From the NCBI GenBank assembly GCA_938016515.1, contig CALILP010000015.1, positions 1 to 34,260 of the forward strand: a DNA stretch of 34,260 bases. The letters run 5' to 3'. Shown here one piece after another: positions 1-6,699 of this stretch (position 1 is the first letter of the stretch; every line of letters starts with the position of its first letter). The translations under genes were made by a program, and so were the position numbers. This DNA comes from an uncultured Paracoccaceae bacterium. Lineage in GTDB: Bacteria; Pseudomonadota; Alphaproteobacteria; Rhodobacterales; Rhodobacteraceae. Below the pieces are notes generated by a model that saw only the letters and a list, made by a program, of their open reading frames with translations, made no database searches and was not told the origin of the DNA.

Positions 1-1
1 T

Positions 2-457
2 GCATTCCGCGCCTTCATGCTGTCGGACCGCTCCAAGACCCTTGGCAGCACCCAAGAAGAAGGCCCGGCATGGCGCATTTTTGCGTCCGAGTTGGGCCAT
101 TGGGAAATCTGCGGCCATGGCATGTGGGCTGTGACCAAGACAGGCGACGACACCGCTTTGGCGTTGATCGGCCCCTGGACCCCTGTGGATTGGCCGGAGA
201 AGGAAATCGGCTGGATGGTCCTCGACGCGGCAATCGAAGGGACAGGCATCGCCGCCGAGGCCGCCGCCGCTGCCGTGAAACACGCCTATGATGTTCTCGG
301 CTGGGACACGGTTGTCAGCTATATCGCGCCGGATAACACGCGGTCTATTGCACTGGCCGAACGTCTTGGGGCCACGCATGACACTGCGGCCACCGCACCG
401 GCCCGTTACCCGAATTCCCGCGTCTACCGTCATCCCAAGCCAGAGGTCGCCGCATGA
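2..457 (+). CDS. GNAT-family N-acetyltransferase (5' end outside window)
   Basis: The reading frame is open from the first full codon at base 2, and the fold begins upstream, so the gene is cut by the window edge; the internal ATG at 17 is probably not the true start. GNAT enzymes move an acetyl group from acetyl-CoA to an amine. Support: the strand 'EIGWMVLDAAIEGTGIAAEA' matches the acetyl-CoA-binding turn (GTGIAAEA in place of RGxGxA) and is followed by the RimJ/RimL-type segment YIAPDNTRSIALAERLGA. It belongs to the subgroup acting on ribosomal-protein N termini or small molecules; the substrate cannot be told. Its TGA overlaps the ATG of the next GNAT gene (ATGA), so the two are translationally coupled. 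Confidence 0.85.
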   Translation, partial: AFRAFMLSDRSKTLGSTQEEGPAWRIFASELGHWEICGHGMWAVTKTGDDTALALIGPWTPVDWPEKEIGWMVLDAAIEGTGIAAEAAAAAVKHAYDVLGWDTVVSYIAPDNTRSIALAERLGATHDTAATAPARYPNSRVYRHPKPEVAA

Positions 458-984
458 CCCCGCAAATGACAACCTTCCAAATCCCGACCCTGACCACAGA
501 ACGTCTTGTCCTGCGCCCCTACCAGCGCCGCGACTTTGACGCTTATTTCGGATTGATGTCAGCGGACCGCGCCCAGTACATGGGTGGCCCCTATAGCCGC
601 AGTGAAGCGTGGGATTGGTTCACAAACGATACGGTGACCTGGCAGTTCCACAGCTTTGGCACGCTCGCGATCGAGTTTGAGGGTCAGTTGGCTGGATTTG
701 CAGGTCTGATCTATCCCCCAAGTTTTCCAGAGCCGGAATGCGGCTGGGCGCTATATGATGGGTTCACCGGCAAAGGCATCGCAACCGAGGCTGGTCGCGC
801 CATGCTCGACCACACCTTTGCGACCACTGACCTAAAAACCATCGTCAGCTACACCCATCCAGACAACCATGCCTCGCAGCGCGTGGCCGAACGTCTGGGC
901 GGTGTGCATGACCCCGATGCGGCCACGTGTAACAACGACCCTGACCGCGTTTACCGCCACCACCCGTTGGGAGCCTCCGCATGA
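454..984 (+). CDS. GNAT-family N-acetyltransferase, RimJ/RimL type
   Basis: A 176-residue acetyltransferase with the N-terminal pattern 'TERLVLRPYQRRDFDAYF' typical of RimJ/RimL-like GNATs. The acetyl-CoA site is seen at GWALYDGFTGKGIATEA, and the conserved helix VSYTHPDNHASQRVAERLG follows. It is a paralogue of the upstream gene: both share the C-terminal block 'SY..PDN..S...AERLG..HD' and the ending 'VYRH'. Start and stop overlap both neighbours by ATGA, so this is the middle of a three-gene coupled unit. The likely role is N-terminal or small-molecule acetylation; the substrate is unknown. Confidence 0.9.
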   Translation: MTPQMTTFQIPTLTTERLVLRPYQRRDFDAYFGLMSADRAQYMGGPYSRSEAWDWFTNDTVTWQFHSFGTLAIEFEGQLAGFAGLIYPPSFPEPECGWALYDGFTGKGIATEAGRAMLDHTFATTDLKTIVSYTHPDNHASQRVAERLGGVHDPDAATCNNDPDRVYRHHPLGASA

Positions 985-1277
985 CCGATACCGCCGCCAA
1001 AGCCGCCGAGATCCTCAAAGGTCACCGCGACAGCATCGACCGGCTGGATGCGATCCTCGTTTATACGCTTGGTGAGCGATTCAAGCACACCCAGGCTGTT
1101 GGCGCACTCAAAGCCACACACGACCTTCCCCCGTCCGATCCCACCCGCGAAGCGGCCCAGATCGCGCGGCTTGAAGATTTGGCAAACCGGGCCGATCTCG
1201 ACCCGGAATTTGCCAAGAAGTTCCTCAACTTCATCATCGCTGAAGTCATTCAGCACCACAAACAACACCAATCGTAG
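981..1277 (+). CDS. Chorismate mutase, type II (AroQ fold), monofunctional
   Basis: A 98-residue all-helical protein: 'ILKGHRDSIDRLDAILVYTLGERF' carries the Arg and Asp/Arg pattern of the first AroQ helix, 'AVGALKATHDLPPSDPTREAAQIARL' carries the conserved Lys and the DPxRE turn, and the last helix 'KKFLNFIIAEVIQHHK' completes the fold. Known reaction of the family: chorismate to prephenate, the first step toward Phe and Tyr, in the cytoplasm. It stands alone rather than fused to prephenate dehydratase or dehydrogenase. It is coupled to the preceding GNAT gene by an ATGA overlap. Its TAG stop lies inside a CGTAGGG repeat (1273-1297). Confidence 0.88.
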   Translation: MTDTAAKAAEILKGHRDSIDRLDAILVYTLGERFKHTQAVGALKATHDLPPSDPTREAAQIARLEDLANRADLDPEFAKKFLNFIIAEVIQHHKQHQS

Positions 1278-1297
1278 GGTGTGCATTCATGCGCACC
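1273..1297 (+). repeat. REP-like hairpin repeat overlapping a stop codon
   Basis: CGTAGGG head followed by the stem GGTGTGCAT (1278-1286), a TC loop and ATGCGCACC (1289-1297), with one T-G wobble. The architecture, GTAG tetranucleotide plus stem-loop, is that of bacterial REP elements mobilised by RAYT (TnpA-REP) transposases. Bases 1275-1277 of the head are the TAG stop of the chorismate mutase gene. Related copies lie near 4346, 28304, 28386 and 33473-33529. Confidence 0.75.
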
Positions 1298-1323
1298 TTC
1301 CATGACCCAAAGGAAAACATCTC

Positions 1324-1758
1324 ATGGCTATGAAAATTCGTCTCGCCCGCGGCGGCTCTAAGAAGCGCCCGTTTTATTCCATCGTTGCCGCCGACAGCCG
1401 CATGCCACGCGACGGTCGCTTCATCGAAAAGCTGGGCACCTATAACCCCATGCTGCCTAAAGACAGCGAAGAGCGCGTGAAAATGAACATGGAGCGCGTG
1501 AAGTACTGGCTGGGCGAAGGCGCACAGGTTACCGACCGTGTGTCCCGTATGCTGGAAGCCGCGGGCGAGCTGCCAAAGAAAGACCGTTCCAACCCTAAGA
1601 AGGGCACACCGGGCAAAGCTGCTCAAGAACGTGCTGAAGAAAAGGCGCAGAAGGCCGCAGACGCTGCCGAAGCTGCAAAGGCACCTGCTGAAGAGGCTCC
1701 CGCTGAGGAAGCACCGGCAGAAGAAGCCGCTGCTGAAGAAGCAAAAGCTGAAGAGTAA
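1324..1758 (+). CDS. rpsP: 30S ribosomal protein S16 with acidic C-terminal tail
   Basis: Residues 1-80 match bS16: '[18 protein letters not shown]' and '[19 protein letters not shown]' are family signatures. It helps assemble the 30S body. The start is set by AAGGAAA at about 1310. At 144 residues it is much longer than the usual 80-90; the extra C terminus is Lys/Ala/Glu-rich and ends in a run of APAEE-type repeats. Extended acidic tails are known for alphaproteobacterial S16, so this is probably genuine. First gene of the rpsP-rimM-trmD-rplS order, with a GC-rich hairpin directly after it. Confidence 0.97.
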   Translation: MAMKIRLARGGSKKRPFYSIVAADSRMPRDGRFIEKLGTYNPMLPKDSEERVKMNMERVKYWLGEGAQVTDRVSRMLEAAGELPKKDRSNPKKGTPGKAAQERAEEKAQKAADAAEAAKAPAEEAPAEEAPAEEAAAEEAKAEE

Positions 1759-1768
1759 GCTGATCTTT

Positions 1769-1791
1769 GGGCGGTCCTTTCTGGGCCGCCC
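1769..1791 (+). terminator. Hairpin after rpsP, possible terminator or attenuator
   Basis: Stem GGGCGGTCC (1769-1777), loop TTTCT, GGGCCGCCC (1783-1791), with one T-G pair, starting 11 bp after the rpsP stop. The following bases (TTCACC) are a poor T-tract, so partial termination or 3'-end protection of rpsP mRNA is likelier than a full stop, consistent with rimM and trmD being needed in far lower amounts than S16. Confidence 0.6.
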
Positions 1792-1809
1792 TTCACCAGC
1801 GCACCTGAC

Positions 1810-1962
1810 ATGTTCAAACCCATCCGCACCCTCTTCCTGATTGGTTTTGCCTTCCTCGGCGGTGTTCTTTTCGAACGCTACAACGCCAGTGAGACCTGTT
1901 TGGACGGTGGTGGCACATGGAACCGCGCCACCTGTTTTGGACTGGAGCCTGCCAATGACTGA
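1810..1962 (+). CDS. Small single-span membrane protein of unknown function
   Basis: A 50-codon ORF from ATG 1810 to TGA 1962. Residues 7-21 are hydrophobic (TLFLIGFAFLGGVLF) after a basic start, giving one N-terminal membrane span or signal anchor. The rest has a CLDGGGTW...C pattern: two cysteines flanking GGxW, seen in small cell-envelope proteins of this group. Its last codons overlap the ATG of rimM by 8 bp, which argues it is translated and coupled to rimM. Function unknown. It could be a chance ORF, but the coupling, hydrophobic segment and paired Cys speak against that. Confidence 0.6.
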   Translation: MFKPIRTLFLIGFAFLGGVLFERYNASETCLDGGGTWNRATCFGLEPAND

Positions 1963-2479
1963 CACATCCACAGACCGCGTGATCGTCGGTTCTTTCGGCG
2001 GATCATTCGGCGTAAAAGGCGAGGTTCGCCTGAAATCGTTCTGTGCCGATCCGGCCGCCATTGCCGACTATGTCCCGCTTTACAGCGAAGACGGTCGCGC
2101 CTTTGCCCAGATTGTTCTGACCGGTCAATTGAAGAACGGGTTTTCCGCCCAAGTCTCTGGGATCATTACCAAAGAGGACGCAGACGCCCTGCGCAATGTC
2201 ACCCTCTATGCCGACCGCAGCGCAATGCCACCTGCCGAGGATGACGAGTATTACTATGCCGACCTGATTGGCCTTACGGTCAAAGACACCGGTGGCGCCA
2301 CCCTTGGCGTCGTAAAAACCGTTGTGGACCATGGTGCAGGCGATCTGCTGGAAATCACCCTGCCCGGCGCGTCCGAGACGACGTTTCTGCCTTTCACCCA
2401 GGCCGCCGTTCCAACCGTTGATCTGGCCGCAAAGACGATCATCGCCGATCCGCCCGAAGGTCTGTTCCCCGAAGGCTGA
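1955..2479 (+). CDS. rimM: 16S rRNA processing protein RimM
   Basis: A 174-residue protein with the two RimM regions: N-terminal 'DRVIVGSFGGSFGVKGEVRLKSF' (RimM beta-barrel; GVKGEV signature) and C-terminal PRC-barrel part with DEYYYADLIGLTV and VVDHGAGDLLEI. RimM binds S19 and helps mature the 30S head. ATG 1955 is chosen because the protein then starts nine residues before the VIVGSFGG strand, as in homologues; the frame stays open upstream to 1841 but adds unrelated sequence. It overlaps the 50-residue ORF before it and is followed 48 bp later by trmD. Confidence 0.96.
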   Translation: MTDTSTDRVIVGSFGGSFGVKGEVRLKSFCADPAAIADYVPLYSEDGRAFAQIVLTGQLKNGFSAQVSGIITKEDADALRNVTLYADRSAMPPAEDDEYYYADLIGLTVKDTGGATLGVVKTVVDHGAGDLLEITLPGASETTFLPFTQAAVPTVDLAAKTIIADPPEGLFPEG

Positions 2480-2527
2480 TCGCACCCCGGTCTGGCCCTG
2501 CCTGCCCGACTTTCGTAAAAGGCTGCC

Positions 2528-3367
2528 ATGACAGACACACCCAAATCCCGCGCCACAAAATCTCACGGCTCTCCTGCCAGCCGGGCCCAGGGCCGCAAGT
2601 CGATCCGCCCGACGTTGCAGCCCCGCGAGTTGATGACCGATACGCCGGCACTCGCGGGCGCGTGGCGGGCGCAGGTGCTGACGTTGTTCCCAGATGCCTT
2701 TCCCGGTTTGCTGGGCGAAAGCCTGATGGGTCGCGCGTTGAAAGACGGGCTGTGGCAATTGGAAACCTATGACCTGCGCACCCACGGGATCGGCAAGCAT
2801 CGCAACGTGGATGACACGCCTGCGGGTGGCGGTGCTGGCATGGTGTTGCGCGCAGATGTTTTGGAGGCCGCGATTGCGCAGGCCCGTGCGGGCGCCAAAG
2901 GTGTGATGCCGCTGATTTACCTGAGCCCGCGGGGTCGGAAGATGGATCAGGCGTTGATGCAGGATTTGGCGCGGGCTGACGGCGTCACTTTGCTCTGCGG
3001 TCGGTTCGAAGGCGTGGACGAACGTGTGCTGGAGCACTTTGACATCATGGAGGTCAGCCTTGGGGACTTTGTGATGACCGGGGGCGAGTTGGCAGCTCAG
3101 GCGCTGATTGACGCAACGGTCCGGTTGTTGCCGGGGGTGCTGGGCAATCAGGCGTCGACGCAAGAAGAGAGTTTTTCCAACGGGTTACTGGAACATCCGC
3201 AATATACAAAGCCTGCGGAGTGGCAGGGTCACGCGGTACCACAGGTGCTGTTGTCGGGCAATCACGCGAAGATTGAAGCCTGGCGGCGGGCACAGTCTGA
3301 GGAGATCACCAAGGCGCGACGGCCAGACCTGTGGCAGGCCTATCAGGGGCGCAAAACCTCTGAGTAA
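2528..3367 (+). CDS. trmD: tRNA (guanine-37-N1)-methyltransferase TrmD
   Basis: SPOUT-class enzyme that methylates G37 next to the anticodon using S-adenosylmethionine and so prevents +1 frameshifting. Seen: VLTLFPDAFPGLLGESL near the start, the DDTPAGGGAGMV loop, and the trefoil-knot motifs LLCGRFEGVDERV and GDFVMTGGELAA. From ATG 2528 it has 279 residues, with a basic, disordered N-terminal extension of about 45; such extensions are common in Rhodobacteraceae. An internal ATG at 2633 would give a conventional length, but no better ribosome site is visible there. The gene is followed by three phased palindromes, not directly by rplS. Confidence 0.95.
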   Translation: MTDTPKSRATKSHGSPASRAQGRKSIRPTLQPRELMTDTPALAGAWRAQVLTLFPDAFPGLLGESLMGRALKDGLWQLETYDLRTHGIGKHRNVDDTPAGGGAGMVLRADVLEAAIAQARAGAKGVMPLIYLSPRGRKMDQALMQDLARADGVTLLCGRFEGVDERVLEHFDIMEVSLGDFVMTGGELAAQALIDATVRLLPGVLGNQASTQEESFSNGLLEHPQYTKPAEWQGHAVPQVLLSGNHAKIEAWRRAQSEEITKARRPDLWQAYQGRKTSE

Positions 3368-3372
3368 GGCGT

Positions 3373-3443
3373 CAATTTCTGTTCCAGAAATTGGGAACAA
3401 ATCCTCTACGAGGATTTGGGGACAGACTTTGATCAAAGTCTGT
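3373..3443. repeat. Array of three palindromes phased every 25 bp
   Basis: Three hairpins start at 3373, 3398 and 3423. Each begins with CA, ends with TG and is separated from the next by GGAA or GGGA. Arms: CAATTTCTG/CAGAAATTG (loop TTC), CAAATCCTC/GAGGATTTG (loop TAC), and the palindrome CAGACTTTGATCAAAGTCTG (perfect, 20 bp; 22 bp with one flanking base each side). Arm sequences differ while symmetry is kept, which points to selection on the fold. No T-tract follows, so they are not classical terminators. A hairpin of similar form is at 4750-4767. Confidence 0.8.
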
Positions 3444-3498
3444 GGGTTCGGACCATCGGAAAGGCTTGATCCAGTGGGCATTCCCCCTTAGGAAGCGA

Positions 3499-3704
3499 CA
3501 TCCCCGGGCGCCTTAGGCGATTCTGGGGTGTGGTTTATGGCAACCAGCTGGAACTTGAGCGCGTCTTCGTTGGCGTATCCCTCACCCGCTTGGCCGGACA
3601 ACCAACCAAGAATGGACGACGTACTCTCTGGCGGGCGCATCATGCGGACCCGGAAACGACACAGAGCTCTGGCCGACGGATCAACGCAACGGGACAACCC
3701 GTGC
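3499..3704 (+). promoter_or_regulatory. Candidate structured leader of rplS
   Basis: The gap between the palindrome array and rplS (3444-3722) has no credible ORF but can fold. One element has CA(T)CCCC (3499-3505) pairing with GGGGTG (3525-3530) around an inner CGCC-TTA-GGCG hairpin (3509-3519). A second, GC(A)ACGGG-ACAA-CCCGTGC (3686-3704), lies just before the AGGAG ribosome site at 3712-3716. Leaders that regulate ribosomal-protein genes are well known, but no named leader class was recognised here. Presence of a promoter is inferred. Confidence 0.35.
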
Positions 3705-3722
3705 ATGACATAGGAGCGTATC

Positions 3723-4097
3723 ATGAACCTGATCGCAGAAATCGAAGCCGAGCAAATCGCTCAGCTGGGGGCAACCATCCCCGACTTTAAGGCGGGTGAC
3801 ACCATCCGCGTTGGTTACAAAGTAACCGAGGGCACCCGCACCCGTGTGCAGAACTACGAAGGCGTCTGCATCGCCCGCAAGAACGGCAAAGGCATCGCCG
3901 GCTCTTTCACAGTGCGCAAGATTTCCTTTGGTGAAGGCGTGGAACGTGTGTTCCCCCTCTATTCCACCAACATCGACAGCATCACAGTTGTGCGCCGTGG
4001 CCGTGTACGCCGCGCCAAGCTGTACTATCTCCGCAGCCGTCGCGGTAAGTCCGCGCGTATCGCAGAAGTCACCAACTACAAAGCGCCTAAGGCGTAA
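3723..4097 (+). CDS. rplS: 50S ribosomal protein L19
   Basis: A 124-residue bL19, slightly longer than the usual 115. It sits at the 30S-50S interface. Signatures: '[19 protein letters not shown]' (KVxEGxRxRxQ), FEGVC-type strand '[19 protein letters not shown]', '[20 protein letters not shown]' and the basic stretch '[20 protein letters not shown]'. ATG 3723 has AGGAG at a spacing of 6. It is the fourth member of the widely conserved rpsP-rimM-trmD-rplS order, but the upstream hairpins suggest transcription partly separate from trmD. rpmE follows after 13 bp. Confidence 0.97.
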   Translation: MNLIAEIEAEQIAQLGATIPDFKAGDTIRVGYKVTEGTRTRVQNYEGVCIARKNGKGIAGSFTVRKISFGEGVERVFPLYSTNIDSITVVRRGRVRRAKLYYLRSRRGKSARIAEVTNYKAPKA

Positions 4098-4110
4098 GGG
4101 GTCCAGATCC

Positions 4111-4332
4111 ATGAAAAAAGATACACATCCCGATTACCACTTCATCACCGTCAAAATGACAGACGGCACCGAAGTGCAGATGAAATCCACCTGGGGCAAA
4201 GAAGGCGACGTGATGTCGCTGGACGTTGACCCATCTGTGCACCCAGCATGGACTGGTGGCGGCACACGTCTGATGGACGCCGGCGGCCGCGTGTCCAAGT
4301 TCAAGAACAAGTACGCTGGTTTGGGCTTCTAA
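4111..4332 (+). CDS. rpmE: 50S ribosomal protein L31, zinc-free type
   Basis: A 73-residue bL31 beginning [10 protein letters not shown] and ending [13 protein letters not shown], both family signatures. L31 bridges the 50S and 30S heads. No cysteine is present, so the CxxC zinc-binding form (C+) is excluded and this is a C-minus L31, which does not depend on zinc supply. It is 13 bp after rplS, so the two are surely co-transcribed, and a strong terminator follows. This marks the end of the ribosomal operon. Confidence 0.96.
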   Translation: MKKDTHPDYHFITVKMTDGTEVQMKSTWGKEGDVMSLDVDPSVHPAWTGGGTRLMDAGGRVSKFKNKYAGLGF

Positions 4333-4345
4333 ACCGCGTTGGGGC

Positions 4346-4365
4346 GTGGGTTTCACCCACCCTAC
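4346..4365 (-). repeat. REP-like hairpin repeat, inverted orientation
   Basis: GTGGGT-TTC-ACCCAC (4346-4360) followed by CCTAC (4361-4365). Read on the minus strand it is GTAGG then a hairpin, the same plan as the repeat at 1273. It lies between the rpmE stop and its terminator. Confidence 0.6.
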
Positions 4366-4371
4366 GATTTG

Positions 4372-4404
4372 CGCCGCTCCTTTCGGGGGCGGCGTTTTGC
4401 GTTT
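4372..4404 (+). terminator. Rho-independent terminator of rplS-rpmE
   Basis: GC-rich stem CGCCGC(T)CC (4372-4380), TTTC loop, GG(GG)GCGGCG to 4394, followed at once by TTTTGCGTTT. It ends the ribosomal-protein transcript 40 bp after the rpmE stop. Confidence 0.8.
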
Positions 4405-4431
4405 GGGGCGAGCCGATGGTAGAAGAGTGAC

Positions 4432-4746
4432 ATGGCACATCCGTTGGACAGTTTGATTGATCAGATCGTAGCAAACGCCGCCCGTAAGGGCGATTTCGAC
4501 AACTTGCCCGGTGCAGGCAAACCCTTACCCCCTGTTGAAAATGCCCAAGATGCGGTCCTGAGCCGGATCATGCGAGAGGCTGAAGCAACGTCGCCCGTGG
4601 TTGTTCTTCGGCACCAGATATTGGCGGCACAGAAGCGGCTGAAAGGCCTGACTGATGCGGACGGCCGCAAAGCCTTGATGCTTGAGATTTCAGCCCTGCA
4701 AACAAAGCTCGCCATCGAGATGGAAGCATTCCGCAAATACGGGTGA
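4432..4746 (+). CDS. DUF1992 (DnaJ-homologue subfamily C member 28-like) protein
   Basis: A 104-residue soluble protein matching the DUF1992 conserved domain: 'IVANAARKGDFDNLPGAGKPLP' carries the family hallmark GxFDNLxGxGKPL, followed by helical segments RIMREAEATSPVVVLRHQI and a Leu/Lys-rich helix ending AFRKYG. Bacterial members are YhdN-like small proteins whose role is not settled; a chaperone-associated role is suggested only by eukaryotic fusions to a J domain. No J domain is present here. It stands alone after the ribosomal terminator, and a hairpin of the trmD-array type follows its stop. Confidence 0.85.
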   Translation: MAHPLDSLIDQIVANAARKGDFDNLPGAGKPLPPVENAQDAVLSRIMREAEATSPVVVLRHQILAAQKRLKGLTDADGRKALMLEISALQTKLAIEMEAFRKYG

Positions 4747-4749
4747 GAC

Positions 4750-4767
4750 GATTTTTCTGGAAAAATC
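4750..4767. repeat. Hairpin of the same style as the array after trmD
   Basis: GATTTTT-CTGG-AAAAATC, a 7-bp perfect stem beginning 4 bp after the DUF1992 stop and followed by AGGGGATC. Position (just after a stop codon), length and the trailing GGGGA resemble the units at 3373-3443. No T-tract follows. The rest of the gap to uraH (4768-4933) shows only a 29-codon ORF (4799-4888) that is not supported. Confidence 0.5.
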
Positions 4768-4933
4768 AGGGGATCAACCCAAGAAAAGCACATAGCCAAT
4801 GACCCGTTTTGCCAAGGTCCCGGACAGTTTGCAGTCGTTGCTTTACAACGACATGAACCGACATAAGACTTTGCGGCTGTCCCACTGATCCGCCGGGACT
4901 TGCAGGCAGACCGCCACAGATTGGAGAATACAC

Positions 4934-5287
4934 ATGGCCGGATATCTCACGACGCATGTTCTGGACACCGCCCGTGGCTGCCCGGCCGGGGGCCTGCGGA
5001 TCGACCTCTATAAAGTCGAAGGCGAGACGCGCTCGCACCTCAAGACCCTGACAACAAACGCTGATGGCCGGACCGACGAACAAATCCTGCCGCAGGATGC
5101 CTTTGAAACCGGCACTTACGAGCTTGTCTTTCACGCCGGGGATTATCTCGATGCAAGCGGCATCCCACCAGAGTCACCTCGGTTTCTCGACGTCATCCCA
5201 TTGCGCTTTGGCATGTCCGAGGCTGCGCATTACCACGTTCCTTTGCTGCTTTCACCCTTTGGCTATTCCACTTACCGCGGCAGCTAG
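4934..5287 (+). CDS. uraH: 5-hydroxyisourate hydrolase (transthyretin-like)
   Basis: A 117-residue HIU hydrolase. It starts '[19 protein letters not shown]' with the catalytic His of THVLD, has an Arg in the '[11 protein letters not shown]' strand region and ends in YRGS, the C-terminal tetrapeptide that separates HIUases from true transthyretins. Reaction: 5-hydroxyisourate to OHCU, the step after urate oxidase. The start has GGAGA at good spacing. puuD lies 159 bp downstream on the same strand and supplies the substrate. The next enzyme, OHCU decarboxylase, is not in the window. Confidence 0.95.
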   Translation: MAGYLTTHVLDTARGCPAGGLRIDLYKVEGETRSHLKTLTTNADGRTDEQILPQDAFETGTYELVFHAGDYLDASGIPPESPRFLDVIPLRFGMSEAAHYHVPLLLSPFGYSTYRGS

Positions 5288-5446
5288 ACCTGCTGTGCAC
5301 AGGCAAGGACCGACGCAGGCGCGCCGCATATTTGCGCATCCCACATCTTTTCGGTGGATTTGACGCAGCTTTGTGTTTCAGAGCGATAGCAGACCACTCT
5401 ATCACCACATAGTCTGGCAAAAGCGCGAATCTTTGGGAGATCGATC

Positions 5447-6682
5447 ATGTATGATCTGGCGATACTGTGGGACTGGATCGCCTTTTCGGTGCGGTGGTTA
5501 CACGTCATCACGGCGATGGCCTGGATCGGCGCGTCGTTCTATTTCATCGCCCTGGATTTAATGCTCAAGCCCGCCCCAGACATGCCAGAAGGCGCCTCAG
5601 GCGAGGAGTGGGAAGTCCACGGGGGCGGCTTTTACCACACCACCAAGTTTCTCGTGGCCCCTGATCGCATGCCAGAGCACCTGACCTGGCATAAGTGGCA
5701 AAGCTATTCCACCTGGCTGTCAGGTGCCGCCTTGCTGATGATCATCTATTGGGTTGGCGGAGAATTGTACCTGCTTGACCCGACCAAGGCCGAACTGGCG
5801 CTTTGGCAGGGTATCGTGATTTCTGCCGGGTCCCTGACGATTGGCTGGATTGCATACGACTTTATGTGCAAATCGAAGCTAAGCGATCATCCAACCGTCT
5901 TGATGCTCCTGCTGTTTGTGATCCTTGTGATCATGTCATGGGGATACAACCAGATTTTCACAGGACGGGCCGCCTTGCTGCATCTGGGCGCGTTCACCGC
6001 CACGATCATGACCGCCAATGTGTTCTTTCAGATCATGCCGAACCAGCGCATTGTGGTGGCTGACCTCAAGGCCGGTCGCACCCCGGATGCCAAATACGGC
6101 AAGATCGCCAAGGTCCGGTCCACCCACAACAACTACCTGACCTTGCCGGTCGTGTTCTTGATGCTGTCGAACCATTATCCGCTGGCCTTTGGCACGGAAT
6201 ATGCCTGGATCATCGCCAGCCTTATCTTTCTGACAGGCGTCACGATCCGCCATTACTTCAATACAATGCACAAGACCGGCGCCGGGCCGCATTGGACATG
6301 GGGCGTGACGGTGTTGTTGATGATAGCGATTGCCTGGCTGTCGAGCGTGCGCCCGACCGAGACATGGGAAGACGCTCAAAACCGTCCACTTACAGCCTAT
6401 GAACAGCAATTTGCGTTAGCACCCGGATTTGACGCCGCCTACACGACGGTCATTGGCAATTGCTCGATGTGCCATGCCCGCGAGCCGGTTTGGGGCAATA
6501 TGCAATGGGCCCCCAAGGGTGTGCATCTGGAAACCCCCGGCGATGTCGCCCGCCACGCCGACCAGATTTACCTGCAAGCCGGTGTCAGCCACGCAATGCC
6601 GCCGCCTAACGCCATCCAAATGGACACAGAGGCCCGCGAGACGATTATCGCATGGGTACGTGCGGCGCGGTCGGGGGATTGA
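5447..6682 (+). CDS. puuD: Membrane-bound urate oxidase with C-terminal cytochrome c
   Basis: A 411-residue integral membrane protein with about eight hydrophobic spans from 'LHVITAMAWIGASFYFIALD' to 'TWGVTVLLMIAIAWLSSV' (roughly residues 10-305), then a soluble tail with the haem c site CSMCH and later Met residues (SHAMPP). This architecture defines PuuD: urate is oxidised to 5-hydroxyisourate and electrons pass through the fused cytochrome c to the respiratory chain. It replaces the soluble uricase and produces no peroxide. The start has GGGAGA before ATG 5447. It pairs with uraH upstream. A hairpin (6681-6699) begins at its stop codon. Confidence 0.94.
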   Translation: MYDLAILWDWIAFSVRWLHVITAMAWIGASFYFIALDLMLKPAPDMPEGASGEEWEVHGGGFYHTTKFLVAPDRMPEHLTWHKWQSYSTWLSGAALLMIIYWVGGELYLLDPTKAELALWQGIVISAGSLTIGWIAYDFMCKSKLSDHPTVLMLLLFVILVIMSWGYNQIFTGRAALLHLGAFTATIMTANVFFQIMPNQRIVVADLKAGRTPDAKYGKIAKVRSTHNNYLTLPVVFLMLSNHYPLAFGTEYAWIIASLIFLTGVTIRHYFNTMHKTGAGPHWTWGVTVLLMIAIAWLSSVRPTETWEDAQNRPLTAYEQQFALAPGFDAAYTTVIGNCSMCHAREPVWGNMQWAPKGVHLETPGDVARHADQIYLQAGVSHAMPPPNAIQMDTEARETIIAWVRAARSGD

Positions 6683-6699
6683 TCTTGGGCTTCCAGATC
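6681..6699 (+). terminator. Weak hairpin at the end of puuD
   Basis: GATCT(T)GG (6681-6688), GCTT loop, CCAGATC (6693-6699), one bulged T, starting inside the TGA stop. There is no T-tract, so any termination would need Rho. Confidence 0.35.

Noticed and set aside
2003-3163. 386-codon minus-strand frame opposite rimM and trmD
   Set aside because: Shadow of two well-supported genes; its translation is Arg/Gln/His-rich and low in typical protein patterns.
3373-3443. CRISPR array
   Set aside because: The 25-bp periodicity comes from palindromes of different sequence; there is no identical repeat with unique spacers and no cas gene.
3373-3443. Ordinary terminator of trmD
   Set aside because: None of the three hairpins is followed by a T-tract, and exact 25-bp phasing is not expected of terminators.
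3444-3500. tRNA gene, because of GGTTCGGACC-like sequence near 3445
   Set aside because: No acceptor stem, D-arm or anticodon arm can be placed around it.
4799-4888. 29-codon ORF between the DUF1992 and uraH genes
   Set aside because: Too short, no ribosome site, no hydrophobic helix or motif.
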